The notes below the pieces were generated by a model, which had not been told where the DNA came from, did no database searches, and saw only the letters and a program-made list of their open reading frames with translations. A stretch of DNA of 64,000 nucleotides from contig NZ_VIWU01000001.1 in NCBI RefSeq assembly GCF_007994075.1, positions 3,286,001-3,350,000 of the forward strand, in the 5' to 3' direction. Shown in pieces: positions 44,589 through 53,953 of this stretch. The position numbers and the translations under genes were made by a program. Positions within the stretch are counted from its first letter, which is position 1. Every line of letters begins with the position of its first letter. This DNA is from Pseudonocardia hierapolitana. Its GTDB lineage: Bacteria > Actinomycetota > Actinomycetes > Mycobacteriales > Pseudonocardiaceae.

Positions 44589-44812
44589 GCCGCAGGCATG
44601 ACCGCGGTGTCCCCGGGAGCACGGACGTGTCCGGTCATCCACCCGAACGCGGTGATCGCGATCCCGGCGATCGCGTACCAGAACCCCGCAGCCCGCACGG
44701 GCATCGCGCTCACGGTGGCGAAGACCCGCCCGTCGACGATGCTCCGCACCGACTCGGGGAGGAACACCGGCGTGCAGGCGACGTGTACGACGCCGAGCGG
44801 CGGCCGGTGCTA
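44589..44812 (-). pseudogene. DUF6463-like membrane protein fragment
   Basis: The minus-strand frame reads LGVVHVACTPVFLPESVRSI and then RAAGFWYAIAGIAITAFGWM, two hydrophobic segments resembling DUF6463 proteins. A TAG cuts off the front, and homology ends after VMPAA, where the second half of the family should follow. A GTG at 44767 could start a short product. Confidence 0.4.
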
Positions 44813-44853
44813 CGCGGCCGATCGCGTGGGCCCGCCCCTCCCGTCAGCCCTGA

Positions 44854-45603
44854 TCAGGATTGACCCCCGATCGCATTCTGCAGCCAGCTCGTGTCGTTCA
44901 GGTCGATCTTCTTGCCGTCGATCGCGACGGTCGGGGTGCCGAAGCGGCCGTTCGTCTGCAGCGCGGTGTCGGAGGTCGCCTTCTCCGTCTCGGCCGCCAT
45001 CGCGTCCGCGTGCGTGTCGCCCTGCACACAGGCTGCGAAGTCGCCCTGGGCGCCCAGTTCGGTGCCGAGCGCGATCAGCTCGTCGTTGCTCAGGCCTGCG
45101 CTGCCCTCGGCGGGCTGCTCGTCGAACAGCTTCTTGTGGAAGCGCGGGAAGATGCCGGCCGGCACGGAGCAGAGCGCGGCGTTGCCGGCCCGCGTGGAGT
45201 AGCCCGCCGGGTTGGTCAGCTCGTCCAGGATGGCGATCGTGTGGAAGCGGACGCTGATCTTGCCCTCGTTCAGCGCGGTCGTGATCTCGTTGCCGTAGCG
45301 CGTCTCGAACCGCTCGCAGCTCGGGCAGAGGTAGTCCTCGTAGACGTCGACCACCACGGGGCCGCTGCCTGCGGTGACGACCGCGCCGTCCGCCTTGGCG
45401 GTGTAGGTGGGTTCCACCTCGGAGCCCAAGGCACGGGCGATCAGCAGTGCACCACCGACGACCACGGCGACCACGAGCACCACGGCGACTACGATCGCGG
45501 GCGTCCGGTTGCGTTTCTGCGGAACGCGGATGCCCGCGGCGGCGAGCCGTCGCTCCGCCTCCTCCTGCTTGCGACGCTTCTCGTTGCGCGACGCTCCGCC
45601 CAT
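44854..45603 (-). CDS. DsbA/thioredoxin-fold membrane-anchored protein
   Basis: A 249-residue protein. A charged cytoplasmic leader (RNEKRRKQEEAERRLAAAGI) is followed by one span (AIVVAVVLVVAVVVGGALLI), then an extracytoplasmic thioredoxin fold of DsbA type with the redox motif CPSC at 93-96 (YEDYLCPSCERFETRYG). TNGRFGTPTVAIDGKKIDL supplies the cis-Pro loop. The gene lies one base after the MauE/DoxX-like gene; such pairs are common in actinomycetes and are thought to act in extracytoplasmic disulphide chemistry. Confidence 0.88.
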   Translation of the reverse strand: MGGASRNEKRRKQEEAERRLAAAGIRVPQKRNRTPAIVVAVVLVVAVVVGGALLIARALGSEVEPTYTAKADGAVVTAGSGPVVVDVYEDYLCPSCERFETRYGNEITTALNEGKISVRFHTIAILDELTNPAGYSTRAGNAALCSVPAGIFPRFHKKLFDEQPAEGSAGLSNDELIALGTELGAQGDFAACVQGDTHADAMAAETEKATSDTALQTNGRFGTPTVAIDGKKIDLNDTSWLQNAIGGQS

Positions 45604-45604
45604 G

Positions 45605-46081
45605 TCAGCCCATCCTCCTGGTTCCCAGCCGGTCGTCGAGTGCCAGCACCGTGCGCGGGCGGACGACCAGCCAGCCCGCCATCAGCAGGAAGCCCGCGTC
45701 GCGCATCAGCTCCTGCACGTAGGTCGTCTCGCCCGGCTCCACAGCACCACCGCCGCCGAAGCATCCGCAGTCGATCGACAGGCCGCGCGCCCATGCCTGT
45801 GCGACGCCCGCGACGAACACGAGCAGCAGCGCGGCCGACAGCGCTGCCACCAGGCGCGTGCCGATCCCGGCCAGCAGCAGGAGGCCGAGCGCGAGCTCGA
45901 CCCACGGCAGCAGCGCCGCCACCACCTCCACGCCGACATCGGGCAGCACGTCGTAGGCCCGCACGGCGACGTAGGTCTGGTCCGGGTCCACCGCCTTGAG
46001 CAGACCGGACACCAGCCACACCGCGGCGAGACCGATCCGGGCCAGCGTCCCGATGACGTCGGGAATGGGGGCGCGGCTCAC
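45605..46081 (-). CDS. MauE/DoxX-family membrane protein
   Basis: A 158-residue protein with four spans: LARIGLAAVWLVSGLLKA, VAALLPWVELALGLLLLAG, VAALSAALLLVFVAGVAQAW and AGFLLMAGWLVVRPR. Between spans 3 and 4 LSIDCGCFGGGG carries the CxCF motif of MauE-like proteins, proposed to relay redox equivalents. GTG start at 46081. Co-transcribed with the DsbA-like gene, which fits a membrane redox pair. Confidence 0.85.
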   Translation of the reverse strand: MSRAPIPDVIGTLARIGLAAVWLVSGLLKAVDPDQTYVAVRAYDVLPDVGVEVVAALLPWVELALGLLLLAGIGTRLVAALSAALLLVFVAGVAQAWARGLSIDCGCFGGGGAVEPGETTYVQELMRDAGFLLMAGWLVVRPRTVLALDDRLGTRRMG

Positions 46082-46168
46082 GCGCTCAGATTAGCGACGA
46101 CTCTGGATGCGGAGGGTGGTGGCCCGTGCACCCGGAGTTGTCGTTTGTTCGGATTCTAAGCTCGGGTG

Positions 46169-46894
46169 ATGAGCGGCGTCCCTGATCCCGAGGATCCGGC
46201 CGGGCACGACCACCACCACGCCGACGTGTCCGGCGGCTGGCTGCGGGCCGCGGTCTTCGGCGCGATGGACGGACTGGTCACCAACATCGCGCTGGTGTCG
46301 GGCGTCGGGGGCGGCGGGGCCGACCGGCACACGATCATCCTGACCGGCATGGCCGGGCTCGTCGCCGGGGCATTCTCGATGGCGCTGGGTGAGTTCGCGT
46401 CGGTCGACACGCAGAACGACGCGGTCGCCAGCGAGGTGGCGGTGGAGCGCGAGGAGATCCGGATCCACCCGGGCGCCGAGCGGGCCGAGCTGGCCCGGAT
46501 GTACGAGGAGATGGGCCTCACCCGCTCCACGGCGGAGGCGATGGCCCAGGAGGTGCACGCCAACCCCGAGCTCGCCCTCAAGGTGCACGTCGCGCAGGAG
46601 CTGGGCGTGGACGTGGACGAGCAGCCCTCGCCGTGGGTCGCCGCCGTCTCGTCGTTCGTGTGCTTCGCCGTCGGCGGGCTGATCCCGCTGATCTCCTTCC
46701 TGCTGGGGTCCTCGTCGCTGCCCGTGGCTCTCGTCATCGGCGCGGTCGGATTGTTCGTGCTCGGCGCGCTCACGTCCCGCTTCACGACACGCAGCTGGCT
46801 GCTCAGCGGGGTGCGCCAGCTCGGGTTCGGGGCGCTCGCGGCGGGCGCGACCTACGTCGTCGGATCGCTGATCGGCGTCGGCATCGCGGGATAG
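46169..46894 (+). CDS. VIT1/CCC1-family transporter
   Basis: A 241-residue membrane protein. A His-rich leader (GHDHHHADVSGGWLRAAVFG) runs into the VIT1 signature AMDGLVTNIALVSGV and GLVAGAFSMALGEFASVDTQ. A charged metal-binding loop (EREEIRIHPGAERAELARMY) separates spans 2 and 3, and three more spans follow. The family moves Fe2+ or Mn2+ into vacuoles or out of bacterial cytoplasm. GTG and ATG are adjacent at 46166/46169 and the ATG is preferred. A strong hairpin follows the stop. Confidence 0.88.
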   Translation: MSGVPDPEDPAGHDHHHADVSGGWLRAAVFGAMDGLVTNIALVSGVGGGGADRHTIILTGMAGLVAGAFSMALGEFASVDTQNDAVASEVAVEREEIRIHPGAERAELARMYEEMGLTRSTAEAMAQEVHANPELALKVHVAQELGVDVDEQPSPWVAAVSSFVCFAVGGLIPLISFLLGSSSLPVALVIGAVGLFVLGALTSRFTTRSWLLSGVRQLGFGALAAGATYVVGSLIGVGIAG

Positions 46895-46931
46895 GCCGGC
46901 CGGGCGACCGCCAACGGGCCGAAAATGATCG

Positions 46932-46966
46932 AGAGCCCGGCCTCACGAGACGTGAAACCGGGCTCT
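46932..46966 (+). terminator. Hairpin after the VIT1-type gene
   Basis: AGAGCCCGG (46932-46940) pairs with CCGGGCTCT (46958-46966), a perfect 9-bp stem with a 17-nt loop, 37 bp after the stop. No U-tract follows, as is common in high-GC genomes. Confidence 0.55.
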
Positions 46967-47149
46967 GACGTGCCGTGACAGATGCCGACCTCGCCGATCA
47001 GCTCGAGCGCCACTCGCTTCGACTCAGCCGCAGCGGGCTTCGTCGGGCTCGGAGAGCTGGTGTCCCCCCGTCATGGCCTACCTCGCCGACCTCGACGAGG
47101 ACGAGGCCGGCGCCGAGTACGGAGCAACCGAACTCCGGTGCTACCCGGT

Positions 47150-48240
47150 GATCGACAAGGAGGGCGCCGCGCCTACGTTCAAGCGCGGCTACGGACCCGC
47201 TCTGGACGTTCGTCGACCACGGACCGGCCGGCACCGGGGAACCGCTGTCGGTGCTGCTGCGCCCCGGCAACGCCGGCAGCAACACCGCCGCCGACCACAT
47301 CATCGTGCTGCGCGAGGCCCTGCACCAGCTCCCCGGACACCGCACCGGCACCCGGCCCGGACGCAAGATCCTGATCCGCCCCGACTCCTCCGACGCCACC
47401 CACGACCTGCTGGACTGGATCACCGGCCAGCGGTTGTCCTACTCGGTCGGATTCACCCTGCCCGACACCGCCGTCACGCTGATCGACACGCTCCCCGAGC
47501 AGGCCTGGCAGACCGCCAACAACGCCGACGGCGAACCCCGCGACGGCGCCGCGGTCGTCGAACTCACCGGACTGCTCGACCTCACGCGCTGGCCAGAGGG
47601 CATGCGGGTGATCGTGCGCCGCGAAAGACCGCACCCCGGCGCACAGCTGCGCCCAACCGACGCCGACGGCAACCGACTCACCGCCATCGCCACCAACACC
47701 CGCCCGGGCGGGACCCGGCCGCCAACTCGCCGACCTCGAACTCCGCCACCGGCGCCGCGTTCGGGCCGAGGACCGGATCCGCATCGCCAAGGACACCGGG
47801 CTGCGCAACCTGCCCCTGCACGACCTGCCCGGAACCAGATCTGGTGCGCCCTCGTCGCGCTCGCCTGCGAGATCGCCACCTGGGCCCAGACGCTCGCCTT
47901 CGCCGATCACACGGCCCGCCGGTGGGAACCCAAGCGGCTACGGCTGCGGATCTTTTCCGTCCCCGGTCGACTGGTGCGCTGCTCGCGCGACCGTGTTGCA
48001 CCTGCCCGAACACGCGCCCTGGGCATCGCTCCTGATCAACGGGCCACACCCACCTGCGCACTCTGCCAGCGCCCGGTTGAACACCCCCCGACCGCCCCGA
48101 CGAGGCCCGCTCGGACCGGATGGTGGAACCGGCGCCCACCCCGAGCGACCCCGGGGCGAACTGTCATACCCTGGGCCAGAATCAGCCCCCGAGCATCGGC
48201 ACCGACCGATGACGATCACCCGCGACCGACCGGCGAAAGA
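47150..48240 (+). mobile_element. IS1380-type element remnant A
   Basis: Transposase homology begins abruptly at about 47152 (GACAAGGAGGGCGCCGCGCC), the same point reached only midway through copy B. PLSVLLRPGNAGSNTAADHI, RKILIRPDSSDATHDLLDWI and GLLDLTRWPEGMRVIVRRER follow in one frame. Then frameshifts spread LADLELRHRRR, ARRWEPKRLRLRIFSVPGRL and the C-terminus over other frames. The 5' half including the first catalytic Asp is missing. The right end is near a GAAAGATC sequence at 48236, as in copy B. Confidence 0.7.
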
Positions 48241-48245
48241 TCCGG

Positions 48246-48992
48246 CTAGGGCAAAGGTCGTCTGTCAATAGTCTTCATGAGGGTGCCAACCGCGCTTCGA
48301 AGCTCAAGGGAATTCCATAGAATGCGAAGAACGTACCCGAAGTGTTGACGTCGTGGCATATCGCTAATCTCAGAGATGAACTCTTCACTGTATCGATCAC
48401 GGCAATGCGCGGGCAGCAATGCGGCCGCTGCAGCAAGCATGCGCCGGGACAATCCGCCGGGCGGTGTGCACGCTCCGTCCGTCGCCAACTGGCGATCCAA
48501 TCCCGCGACAAGGGCGGCGAGAAATCGACCAGCAGCAGCAGCGGAGAGGTCGAGATCAACGTACACCGGACGAAGGTAGCGTCGGGCATAATCGAGATAT
48601 TGCGCAAAGACCGCCGCCGGCCTTCTTGACCGAGCTGGGCCGCTCGCTGCGATTTCGAGAGCCGCGGCACGCAGGCGGAGCAGGCAGCCATCAATCTGAT
48701 CGATGCGCGCCACCGACTGATCGAGCGAGCGCTCGAGGGCCCCAACGACACTACGATCAAATCCAGGGCTTTTGCCAATTGCCCGTGACCAACCGACGGT
48801 AACAGCCCACTTTTGAGCACTCCTGGAGGATTCGATGAACTCGGCGGTTGTCAGGGCTACTTGCCGAAGATCACCATCGAGTGCGGGCAGTTCGCCAGGG
48901 CAGTGAATACGACTGAGCTGGAAATCAAAAACCTTGGCTTCGGCCACCGCGGAATCTAGTCGCAGAGCGAGGGCCTGCGCCTCGCGCCTCAC
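48246..48992 (-). CDS. Hypothetical protein paired with a PadR regulator
   Basis: A 248-residue helical soluble protein. The centre has SLDQSVARIDQIDGCLLRLR and the C-terminal part LLPAHCRDRYSEEFISEISD followed by YVLRILWNSLELR. This last block, [LP]PxxxRxRYxEEFxxEL, recurs in actinomycete proteins encoded next to PadR regulators. The GTG start overlaps the PadR stop (GTGA). Function unknown; probably a PadR-cassette effector. Lower GC than neighbours. Confidence 0.65.
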   Translation of the reverse strand: MRREAQALALRLDSAVAEAKVFDFQLSRIHCPGELPALDGDLRQVALTTAEFIESSRSAQKWAVTVGWSRAIGKSPGFDRSVVGALERSLDQSVARIDQIDGCLLRLRAAALEIAASGPARSRRPAAVFAQYLDYARRYLRPVYVDLDLSAAAAGRFLAALVAGLDRQLATDGACTPPGGLSRRMLAAAAALLPAHCRDRYSEEFISEISDMPRRQHFGYVLRILWNSLELRSAVGTLMKTIDRRPLP

Positions 48993-49321
48993 AGCGCACC
49001 ATCCGCAAACCCCGGCCGTAGGCTCCAGCGAGTGTTCCGCGTCTCAACTCCGTGCAACGCAGCACGAGCGAGTTCGATACCGTCAGACGTGAGGCGATAG
49101 TAGCGGCGTCGCGGGCGACCCTCCAAGCGTGGGTCAATGTCCTCCCAGCGGCTTTCCAGCCATCCAACGCCCTCGAGCCTGGCAAGAATCGGATGAATTG
49201 TTCCAGACGGAAGTTTGGATTCGGCGCAGATCTCCAGCCCGTACTTTTCCTCGGCCGGAGCGGCCAGTAGCACGGCCAACACCCGCTGTGTCGGGAGGGT
49301 CATCCGGGGACTGCCGGGCAT
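48989..49321 (-). CDS. PadR-family transcriptional regulator
   Basis: A 110-residue winged-helix regulator: TQRVLAVLLAAPAEEKYGLE, then SGTIHPILARLEGVGWLES and RRRYYRLTSDGIELAR, the PadR DNA-binding core and wing. The short length indicates that only a minimal dimerisation helix is present. The ATG at 49321 is preceded six bases upstream by TAGAGT, a -10-like hexamer, so the mRNA may be leaderless; an internal ATG at 49303 is the alternative. It shares an 18-bp promoter motif with the small membrane gene upstream. Confidence 0.82.
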   Translation of the reverse strand: MPGSPRMTLPTQRVLAVLLAAPAEEKYGLEICAESKLPSGTIHPILARLEGVGWLESRWEDIDPRLEGRPRRRYYRLTSDGIELARAALHGVETRNTRWSLRPGFADGAL

Positions 49322-49326
49322 GGTCC

Positions 49327-49344
49327 TACTCTACCAAGCCCCTA
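49327..49344 (-). promoter_or_regulatory. PadR-gene promoter/operator motif, copy 1
   Basis: On the plus strand TACTCTACCAAGCCCCTA. Read on the minus strand it contains TTGGTAGAGTA, with TAGAGT ending six bases before the PadR ATG. Seventeen of 18 positions match copy 2 at 49620-49637. Confidence 0.5.
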
Positions 49345-49365
49345 CGTAGAACTCAATGGACGAGC

Positions 49366-49614
49366 TCACAGCAGGTCCAGGGCCCGCTGGAGCAAGATCG
49401 CGAGGCTGACCGCACCCCCGAAGGCGACCGCTCCGGTCGCGACAGCCGTTGGAATGGTCGAATCCGACGCCACAGCAAGGATGCCGGCCACAAGTCCGAC
49501 GATCACTCCGACGAGCAGAGCCAGGAGGACGAGCAAGATCCGGACGATCTTGGAATTGGCACGTCGCGTCGATCCCCCTCGGGGTGCCCGCCGCGATGCT
49601 GGGCTCGTTGCCAT
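49366..49614 (-). CDS. Small two-span membrane protein
   Basis: An 82-residue protein. A basic leader (SRRAPRGGSTRRANSK) is followed by two spans, RILLVLLALLVGVIVGLVAG and ATGAVAFGGAVSLAILLQRA. The ATG at 49614 is preceded by the same promoter motif as the PadR gene, with TAGAGT six bases upstream, so a leaderless transcript under PadR control is likely. No family recognised. Confidence 0.6.
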   Translation of the reverse strand: MATSPASRRAPRGGSTRRANSKIVRILLVLLALLVGVIVGLVAGILAVASDSTIPTAVATGAVAFGGAVSLAILLQRALDLL

Positions 49615-49619
49615 GCTTG

Positions 49620-49637
49620 TACTCTACCAAGGCCCTA
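49620..49637 (-). promoter_or_regulatory. PadR-type promoter/operator motif, copy 2
   Basis: On the plus strand TACTCTACCAAGGCCCTA, identical to copy 1 except at one position and equally placed relative to the ATG of the small membrane protein. Confidence 0.5.
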
Positions 49638-49757
49638 GGTTGAGTACAAGTCGTCACCACCCTTCAACTCTCTGTAGCTGGTTCCCCGACGGCGCTTGGA
49701 CGTTCTAACCCGGGGCTTTCGCGGGTGATGCCGTCGGAGGGCGTGTTGAACGGCTGA

Positions 49758-51380
49758 AAGGTGCTCCTGAGCATCGGGGATGCGGGTTGTCGAGGCCCTT
49801 ATCCGTGCGAGGTCAGGAGCACCTTCCAGGTGAGCAAGCGTGGTGGGTTCAATCCGTGTCCGGCCGCGGACACGGGGGGTCGAAGATCGTGTCGCAGGCC
49901 GGTGGGCTGTTGTTGACCGATAGACGGTTCGGGCGGTCAGGCGTGGAGCGGTCGTTGTCGAGGGCGCAGACGCGGTGGCGGCGCCCGACCGCGGTGCACG
50001 ATCCGGCGAAGGTCGTGCTGGACCTGGTGGGTCGCGCTAGCGCTGGGCGGGGACTGTCTGGCCGAGATCGCGCTGCTGCGCGCCGAACCCGGCGTCTACG
50101 GGCCGGTCGCCTCGGACCCGACAGTGTCGCGGGTGATCGACCGCCTCGCCCAGGACGCGTCAGCGGCGCTGGCCGCGATCGATGCGGCCCGTGCTGCCGC
50201 CCGCGGGCGAGCCTGGGACCTGGCTGGCGAACACGCGCCTGACCACGGCATCGACGTCGGTGCCCCGCTGGTCATCGACATCGACGCCACCCTCGTGACG
50301 GCACAGCGACAAGGAGGGCGCCGCGCCGACGTTCAAGCGCGGCTATGGCCACCATCCGCTGTGGGCGTTTGTCGACCCGGGGCCGTCGGCACCGGGGAGC
50401 CGCTGTCGGTGCTGCTGCGGCCCGGGAACGCCGGCAGCAGAACAGCCGCCGACCACATCACCGCGCTGCGCGAGGCGCTACGCCAATTGCCCGGGCACCG
50501 ATCCGGTACCCGGCCCGGCCGGAAGATCCTCATCCGGGCCGACTCCGCTGGTGGCACGCACGAGCTGCTGGACTGGATCGTCGGGCAGCGGTTGTCGTAC
50601 TCGGTCGGGTTCACCTGCCCGACACGATCCTCGACGAGCTCGCGAAGGTTCCGGAGCGGGCGTGGCAGCCGGCCTATGACGCCGACGGCGAACCCCGCCC
50701 GGGAGCATGGGCGCTGGAGGTGACCGGGCTGCTCAACCTCACCGGGTGGCCGTGCGGGATGCGGGTGATCGTGCGCCGGGAACGCCCGCACCCGGGTGCG
50801 CAGCTACGGCTGGCCGACGCCGACGGGCACCGGCTGACCGCGTTCGCCACCAACACTCCGCCCGGCGGGCCCGGCCGCCAACTCTTGCCGATCTGGAACT
50901 GCGCCACCGCCGTCGAGCTCGCGCCGAGAACCGGATCCGGGTCGCGAAGGACACCGGACTGACCAACCTGCCCCTGCACGACCTGGACCAGAACCGCATC
51001 TGGTGCGCCATCGTCGCGCTGGCCTACGCGGTCACCGCCTGGGCGCAACTGCTCGCCCTGACCGCGCTTCCCGCCCGCCGCTGGGAACCCAAACGACTAC
51101 GGCTGCGGATCTTCTCCATCGCCGGCAGACTCGCCCGCTCCGCCCGCTCCACAGTGCTGCACCAGTCCCGTCACGCTGGACCGCGCTCCTGCTGCAAGCG
51201 ATCACGACCCTGCGCGCCCTGACCGCGCCCGGCTGACCCCATCCCTCGCCCGCGCCGACAGCGCCACCGCCCGGCACATGGAACCGGCGCGACCGAGCGA
51301 CATCGGGCGAACTGTCGTGCCCGGGAGGCAGAATCACGACGCGAAGGCCGACCACCGGTCATGATCGCCGCCGGGCCGGA
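49758..51380 (+). mobile_element. IS1380-type element remnant B
   Basis: A longer but frameshifted element. Its left part has a 13-bp inverted repeat (AAGGTGCTCCTGA at 49758 and TCAGGAGCACCTT at 49813). The transposase follows: AEIALLRAEPGVYGPVASDP, then SRVIDRLAQDASAALAAID and APLVIDIDATLVTA (first catalytic Asp). PLSVLLRPGNAGSRTAADHI and LLDWIVGQRLSYSVGFT follow, then GLLNLTGWPCGMRVIVRRER and RRWEPKRLRLRIFSIAGRLA. At least three frameshifts near 50060, 50310 and 50620 break it. The right end near 51385 carries GAAAGATCT, matching copy A. Confidence 0.75.
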
Positions 51381-51606
51381 CCCGAAAGATCTGTGAGTGT
51401 CGCTGCGGTGGTCCTGGGTGGAGGACCAGCAGGCTCGGTGCCGGTATCCCCGCGTGACTCGCGAAAGATCTGGCCGTCGCTGCGGCGCGCCCTGGCCCGA
51501 GCTCGGGGCGTCCCCGATGCTGATCCAGAGGCCATGGCGTCGGACGCGAGCAAGCCTCGTGGATCAGACCGTGGATCATGATCACAAACGGCCCGCAGAA
51601 ACGATC

Positions 51607-51637
51607 TAGCCCTGACCGTTCGGGCGGGTCAGGGCTA
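51607..51637 (-). terminator. Hairpin downstream of tRNA-Arg
   Basis: TAGCCCTGACC (51607-51617) and GGTCAGGGCTA (51627-51637) form a perfect 11-bp stem with a 9-nt loop, 13 bp from the 3' end of tRNA-Arg, which is transcribed toward it. Confidence 0.65.
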
Positions 51638-51649
51638 GTATCGATCTTG

Positions 51650-51722
51650 TGCGCCCGAAGGGATTCGAACCCCTAACCTTCTGATCCGTAGTCAGATGCT
51701 CTATCCGTTGAGCTACGGGCGC
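51650..51722 (-). tRNA. tRNA-Arg (ACG)
   Basis: A 73-nt cloverleaf on the minus strand: acceptor GCGCCCG/CGGGCGC, D arm TAGCTCAACGGATAGAGCA, anticodon arm CTGACTACGGATCAG exposing ACG (read as ICG), T arm GGTTCGAATCC. Discriminator A; CCA not encoded. Confidence 0.93.
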
Positions 51723-51778
51723 GTGCTGTTCAGTTGTACCTCATGCCGCGACCGACCCGGGAGTCGGCCACGCCACCG

Positions 51779-51868
51779 CGGAGGCTCCGGGATTTGAACC
51801 CGGGATGGGGGGTGACCCCAAACCGCATTAGCAGTGCGGCGCCATAGACCAGACTAGGCGAAGCCTCC
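51779..51868 (-). tRNA. tRNA-Ser (GCT)
   Basis: A 90-nt class II tRNA on the minus strand: acceptor GGAGGCT/AGCCTCC, anticodon arm CCGCACTGCTAATGCGG exposing GCT, a long variable arm (TTTGGGGTCACCCCCCA) and T arm GGTTCAAATCC. Discriminator G, as expected for serine. CCA not encoded. Confidence 0.93.
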
Positions 51869-51922
51869 CGGGGCCTCTCGGCCTCCAGCGGACACCAGAG
51901 TACATGGGCCCGCCGAGGGGGT

Positions 51923-53893
51923 TCACGACCCCCCGGCAGCGAGGGCGAGGAAGGGGCCGAGGGCGTCCGGGTTCTGGAGGGCGCCGCGGCTCACGGCCCG
52001 CTCCGGCGGCGTGCCGGCGAGGATCTTCTTGACCGGCACCTCGCACTTCTTGCCGTTCAGCGTGCGGGGTATCGCCTCGACCACCACGAACCGGTCCGGG
52101 ACGTGGCGGGGCGACAGCTCGGTCCGGAGGGCGCGGCGCAGGGCGGGTTCCACCTCGTCGAGCGTCACCCCCTCGGCGAGGACGAGGAAGCAGAGCAGCG
52201 CCCCCTCGTCGTGGGCGCCGAGCTCGGTGGTGTCGATCACCAACGAGTCGAGCACCTGCTCGAAGCCCTCGACCACGGCGTAAAAGTCGGCCGTGCCCAT
52301 CCGCACGCCGCCGCGGTTGAGCGTCGAGTCGCTGCGCCCGTAGATGACGAACGAGCCGCGCGGCGTCCGGCGGACCCAGTCGCCGTGGCGCCACACGCCC
52401 GGGAACTCGTCGAAGTACGCCTCGCGAAGCCGGGTGCCGTCCGGGTCGTTCCAGAACATCACCGGCATGGACGGCATCGGCCGGGTGATCACGAGCTCGC
52501 CCACCTCGTCGACGAGCTCCTCACCCTTCTCGTCGTAGGCGGCGACGGCGGCGCCGAGCGATGCGCAGCTGATCTCGCCGAGCCACACCGGCACGTTCGG
52601 CGCCGAGCCCACGAACGCGGCGCACACGTCCGTGCCGCCGGACACCGAGCAGATCTGCACGTGCTCGCCCACCGCGGCGCCGACCCAGCGGAACCCCTCC
52701 ACGGACAGCGGGGCGCCCGTGGAGCCGAGCGCGCGCAGCTCGCCGAGGTCGAACTGGTCCCGGGGACGCAGCCCGGCCTTGAGGCTCGCCTGGATGAACG
52801 GGGCGGACGTGCCGAAGTAGGTCACCCGGTGCCGCTCGGCGAGCCGCCACAGCGCGCCGAGGTCGGGGTAGCCGGGGTTGCCGTCGAAGAGGATCACCGT
52901 CGATTCGACGAGAAGGCAGCCGATGAGGAGGTTCCACATCATCCAGCCGGTGGTGGTGAACCAGAAGAACCGCTCGCGCGGCCCGAGTTCCATCTGCAGC
53001 CCGAGCGATTTGAGGTGCTCCAGCACGATGCCGCCGTGGCCGTGCACGATGCCCTTCGGCAGGCCGGTCGTGCCGGACGAGTAGAGCACCCACAGGGGGT
53101 GGTCGAACGGCACCGCCTCGAAGGCGAGCTCGCCGGGGGTGCCGGTGAAGTCGGCCCACGAGACGGCGCCGTCGAGGGTGGCGGCCTCGTCCAGGTACGG
53201 CACCAGCACGGTGGCGGCGAGGGTGGGCAGCTTCTCCCGCAGCTGCTGCACGGTGCCCCGGACGTCGAACCGCTTGCCGCCGTAGACGTAGCCGTCGACG
53301 GCGAGCAGGACCGTGGGCTCGATCTGGGAGAACCGGTCGTGCACGGCCCGGGCGCCGAAGTCCGGGGAGCAGGACGACCAGATCGCCCCGAGGCTGGCCG
53401 CGGCGAGGAAGGTGACGAGGGTCTCGACGCTGTTGGGCGCCAGCGCGACGACCCGGTCGCTCCGGCCGACACCGGCGCGCACGAGCCCGGCGCGCGCCCG
53501 GCCGACGAGCTCGCGCAGCTCCCCGCGGGTCACCTCCCGCTCCAGACCGTCCTCCCGGACGAAGACGACCGCGAGATCGGTGTCGGCGCCGCGGGCGAGG
53601 GCGTGCTCGGCGTAGTTCAGCGTGGCGCCCGGGAACCATTCGGCGCCCGGCATCTCGGTGCGGCCGAGCACGGCGCGCGGCTGGTCGTGGAACCGGACGC
53701 CGAGGAACTCGGCGGCCGCCGACCAGAAGCCCTCGAGGTCGGACACCGACCACCCGTGGAGCGCGGCGTAGTCGGGCGCGTCCACCCCTCGGTGCTCGCG
53801 GATCCACTCGGTGAACTCGGCCAGGCGGCCGTGGTGCTCAGGGTCGGGGGTCCACAGAACCTCAGGCGTGTCGGGGGCCTCGGCGCCGCTCAT
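51923..53893 (-). CDS. Acetoacetyl-CoA synthetase (acetoacetate-CoA ligase)
   Basis: A 656-residue ANL-superfamily ligase. WFPGATLNYAEHAL near residue 85 and the AMP-binding P-loop YSSGTTGLPKGIVHGHGG at 271-288 are typical. FFWFTTTGWMMWN and ICSVSGGTDVCAAF are specific to acetoacetate-CoA ligases. YGRSDSTLNRGGVRMGTADF is the hinge block, and the C-terminal NGKKCEVPVKK carries the catalytic lysine. It activates acetoacetate to acetoacetyl-CoA with ATP, in ketone-body and branched-chain catabolism. Standing alone, 54 bp downstream of three-tRNA-free DNA and convergent with none. ATG at 53893 preferred over an upstream in-frame ATG five codons earlier. Confidence 0.92.
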   Translation of the reverse strand: MSGAEAPDTPEVLWTPDPEHHGRLAEFTEWIREHRGVDAPDYAALHGWSVSDLEGFWSAAAEFLGVRFHDQPRAVLGRTEMPGAEWFPGATLNYAEHALARGADTDLAVVFVREDGLEREVTRGELRELVGRARAGLVRAGVGRSDRVVALAPNSVETLVTFLAAASLGAIWSSCSPDFGARAVHDRFSQIEPTVLLAVDGYVYGGKRFDVRGTVQQLREKLPTLAATVLVPYLDEAATLDGAVSWADFTGTPGELAFEAVPFDHPLWVLYSSGTTGLPKGIVHGHGGIVLEHLKSLGLQMELGPRERFFWFTTTGWMMWNLLIGCLLVESTVILFDGNPGYPDLGALWRLAERHRVTYFGTSAPFIQASLKAGLRPRDQFDLGELRALGSTGAPLSVEGFRWVGAAVGEHVQICSVSGGTDVCAAFVGSAPNVPVWLGEISCASLGAAVAAYDEKGEELVDEVGELVITRPMPSMPVMFWNDPDGTRLREAYFDEFPGVWRHGDWVRRTPRGSFVIYGRSDSTLNRGGVRMGTADFYAVVEGFEQVLDSLVIDTTELGAHDEGALLCFLVLAEGVTLDEVEPALRRALRTELSPRHVPDRFVVVEAIPRTLNGKKCEVPVKKILAGTPPERAVSRGALQNPDALGPFLALAAGGS

Positions 53894-53953
53894 ACGCGCA
53901 GCATGCAACCCCGGGTCCCGCCCGCGCCAGAGGCGGGCGGGGTGTCGCCTGCC

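Noticed and set aside
44360..44620. Minus-strand frame running through tRNA-Ala as a protein gene
   Set aside because: It translates the tRNA itself and has no family motif.
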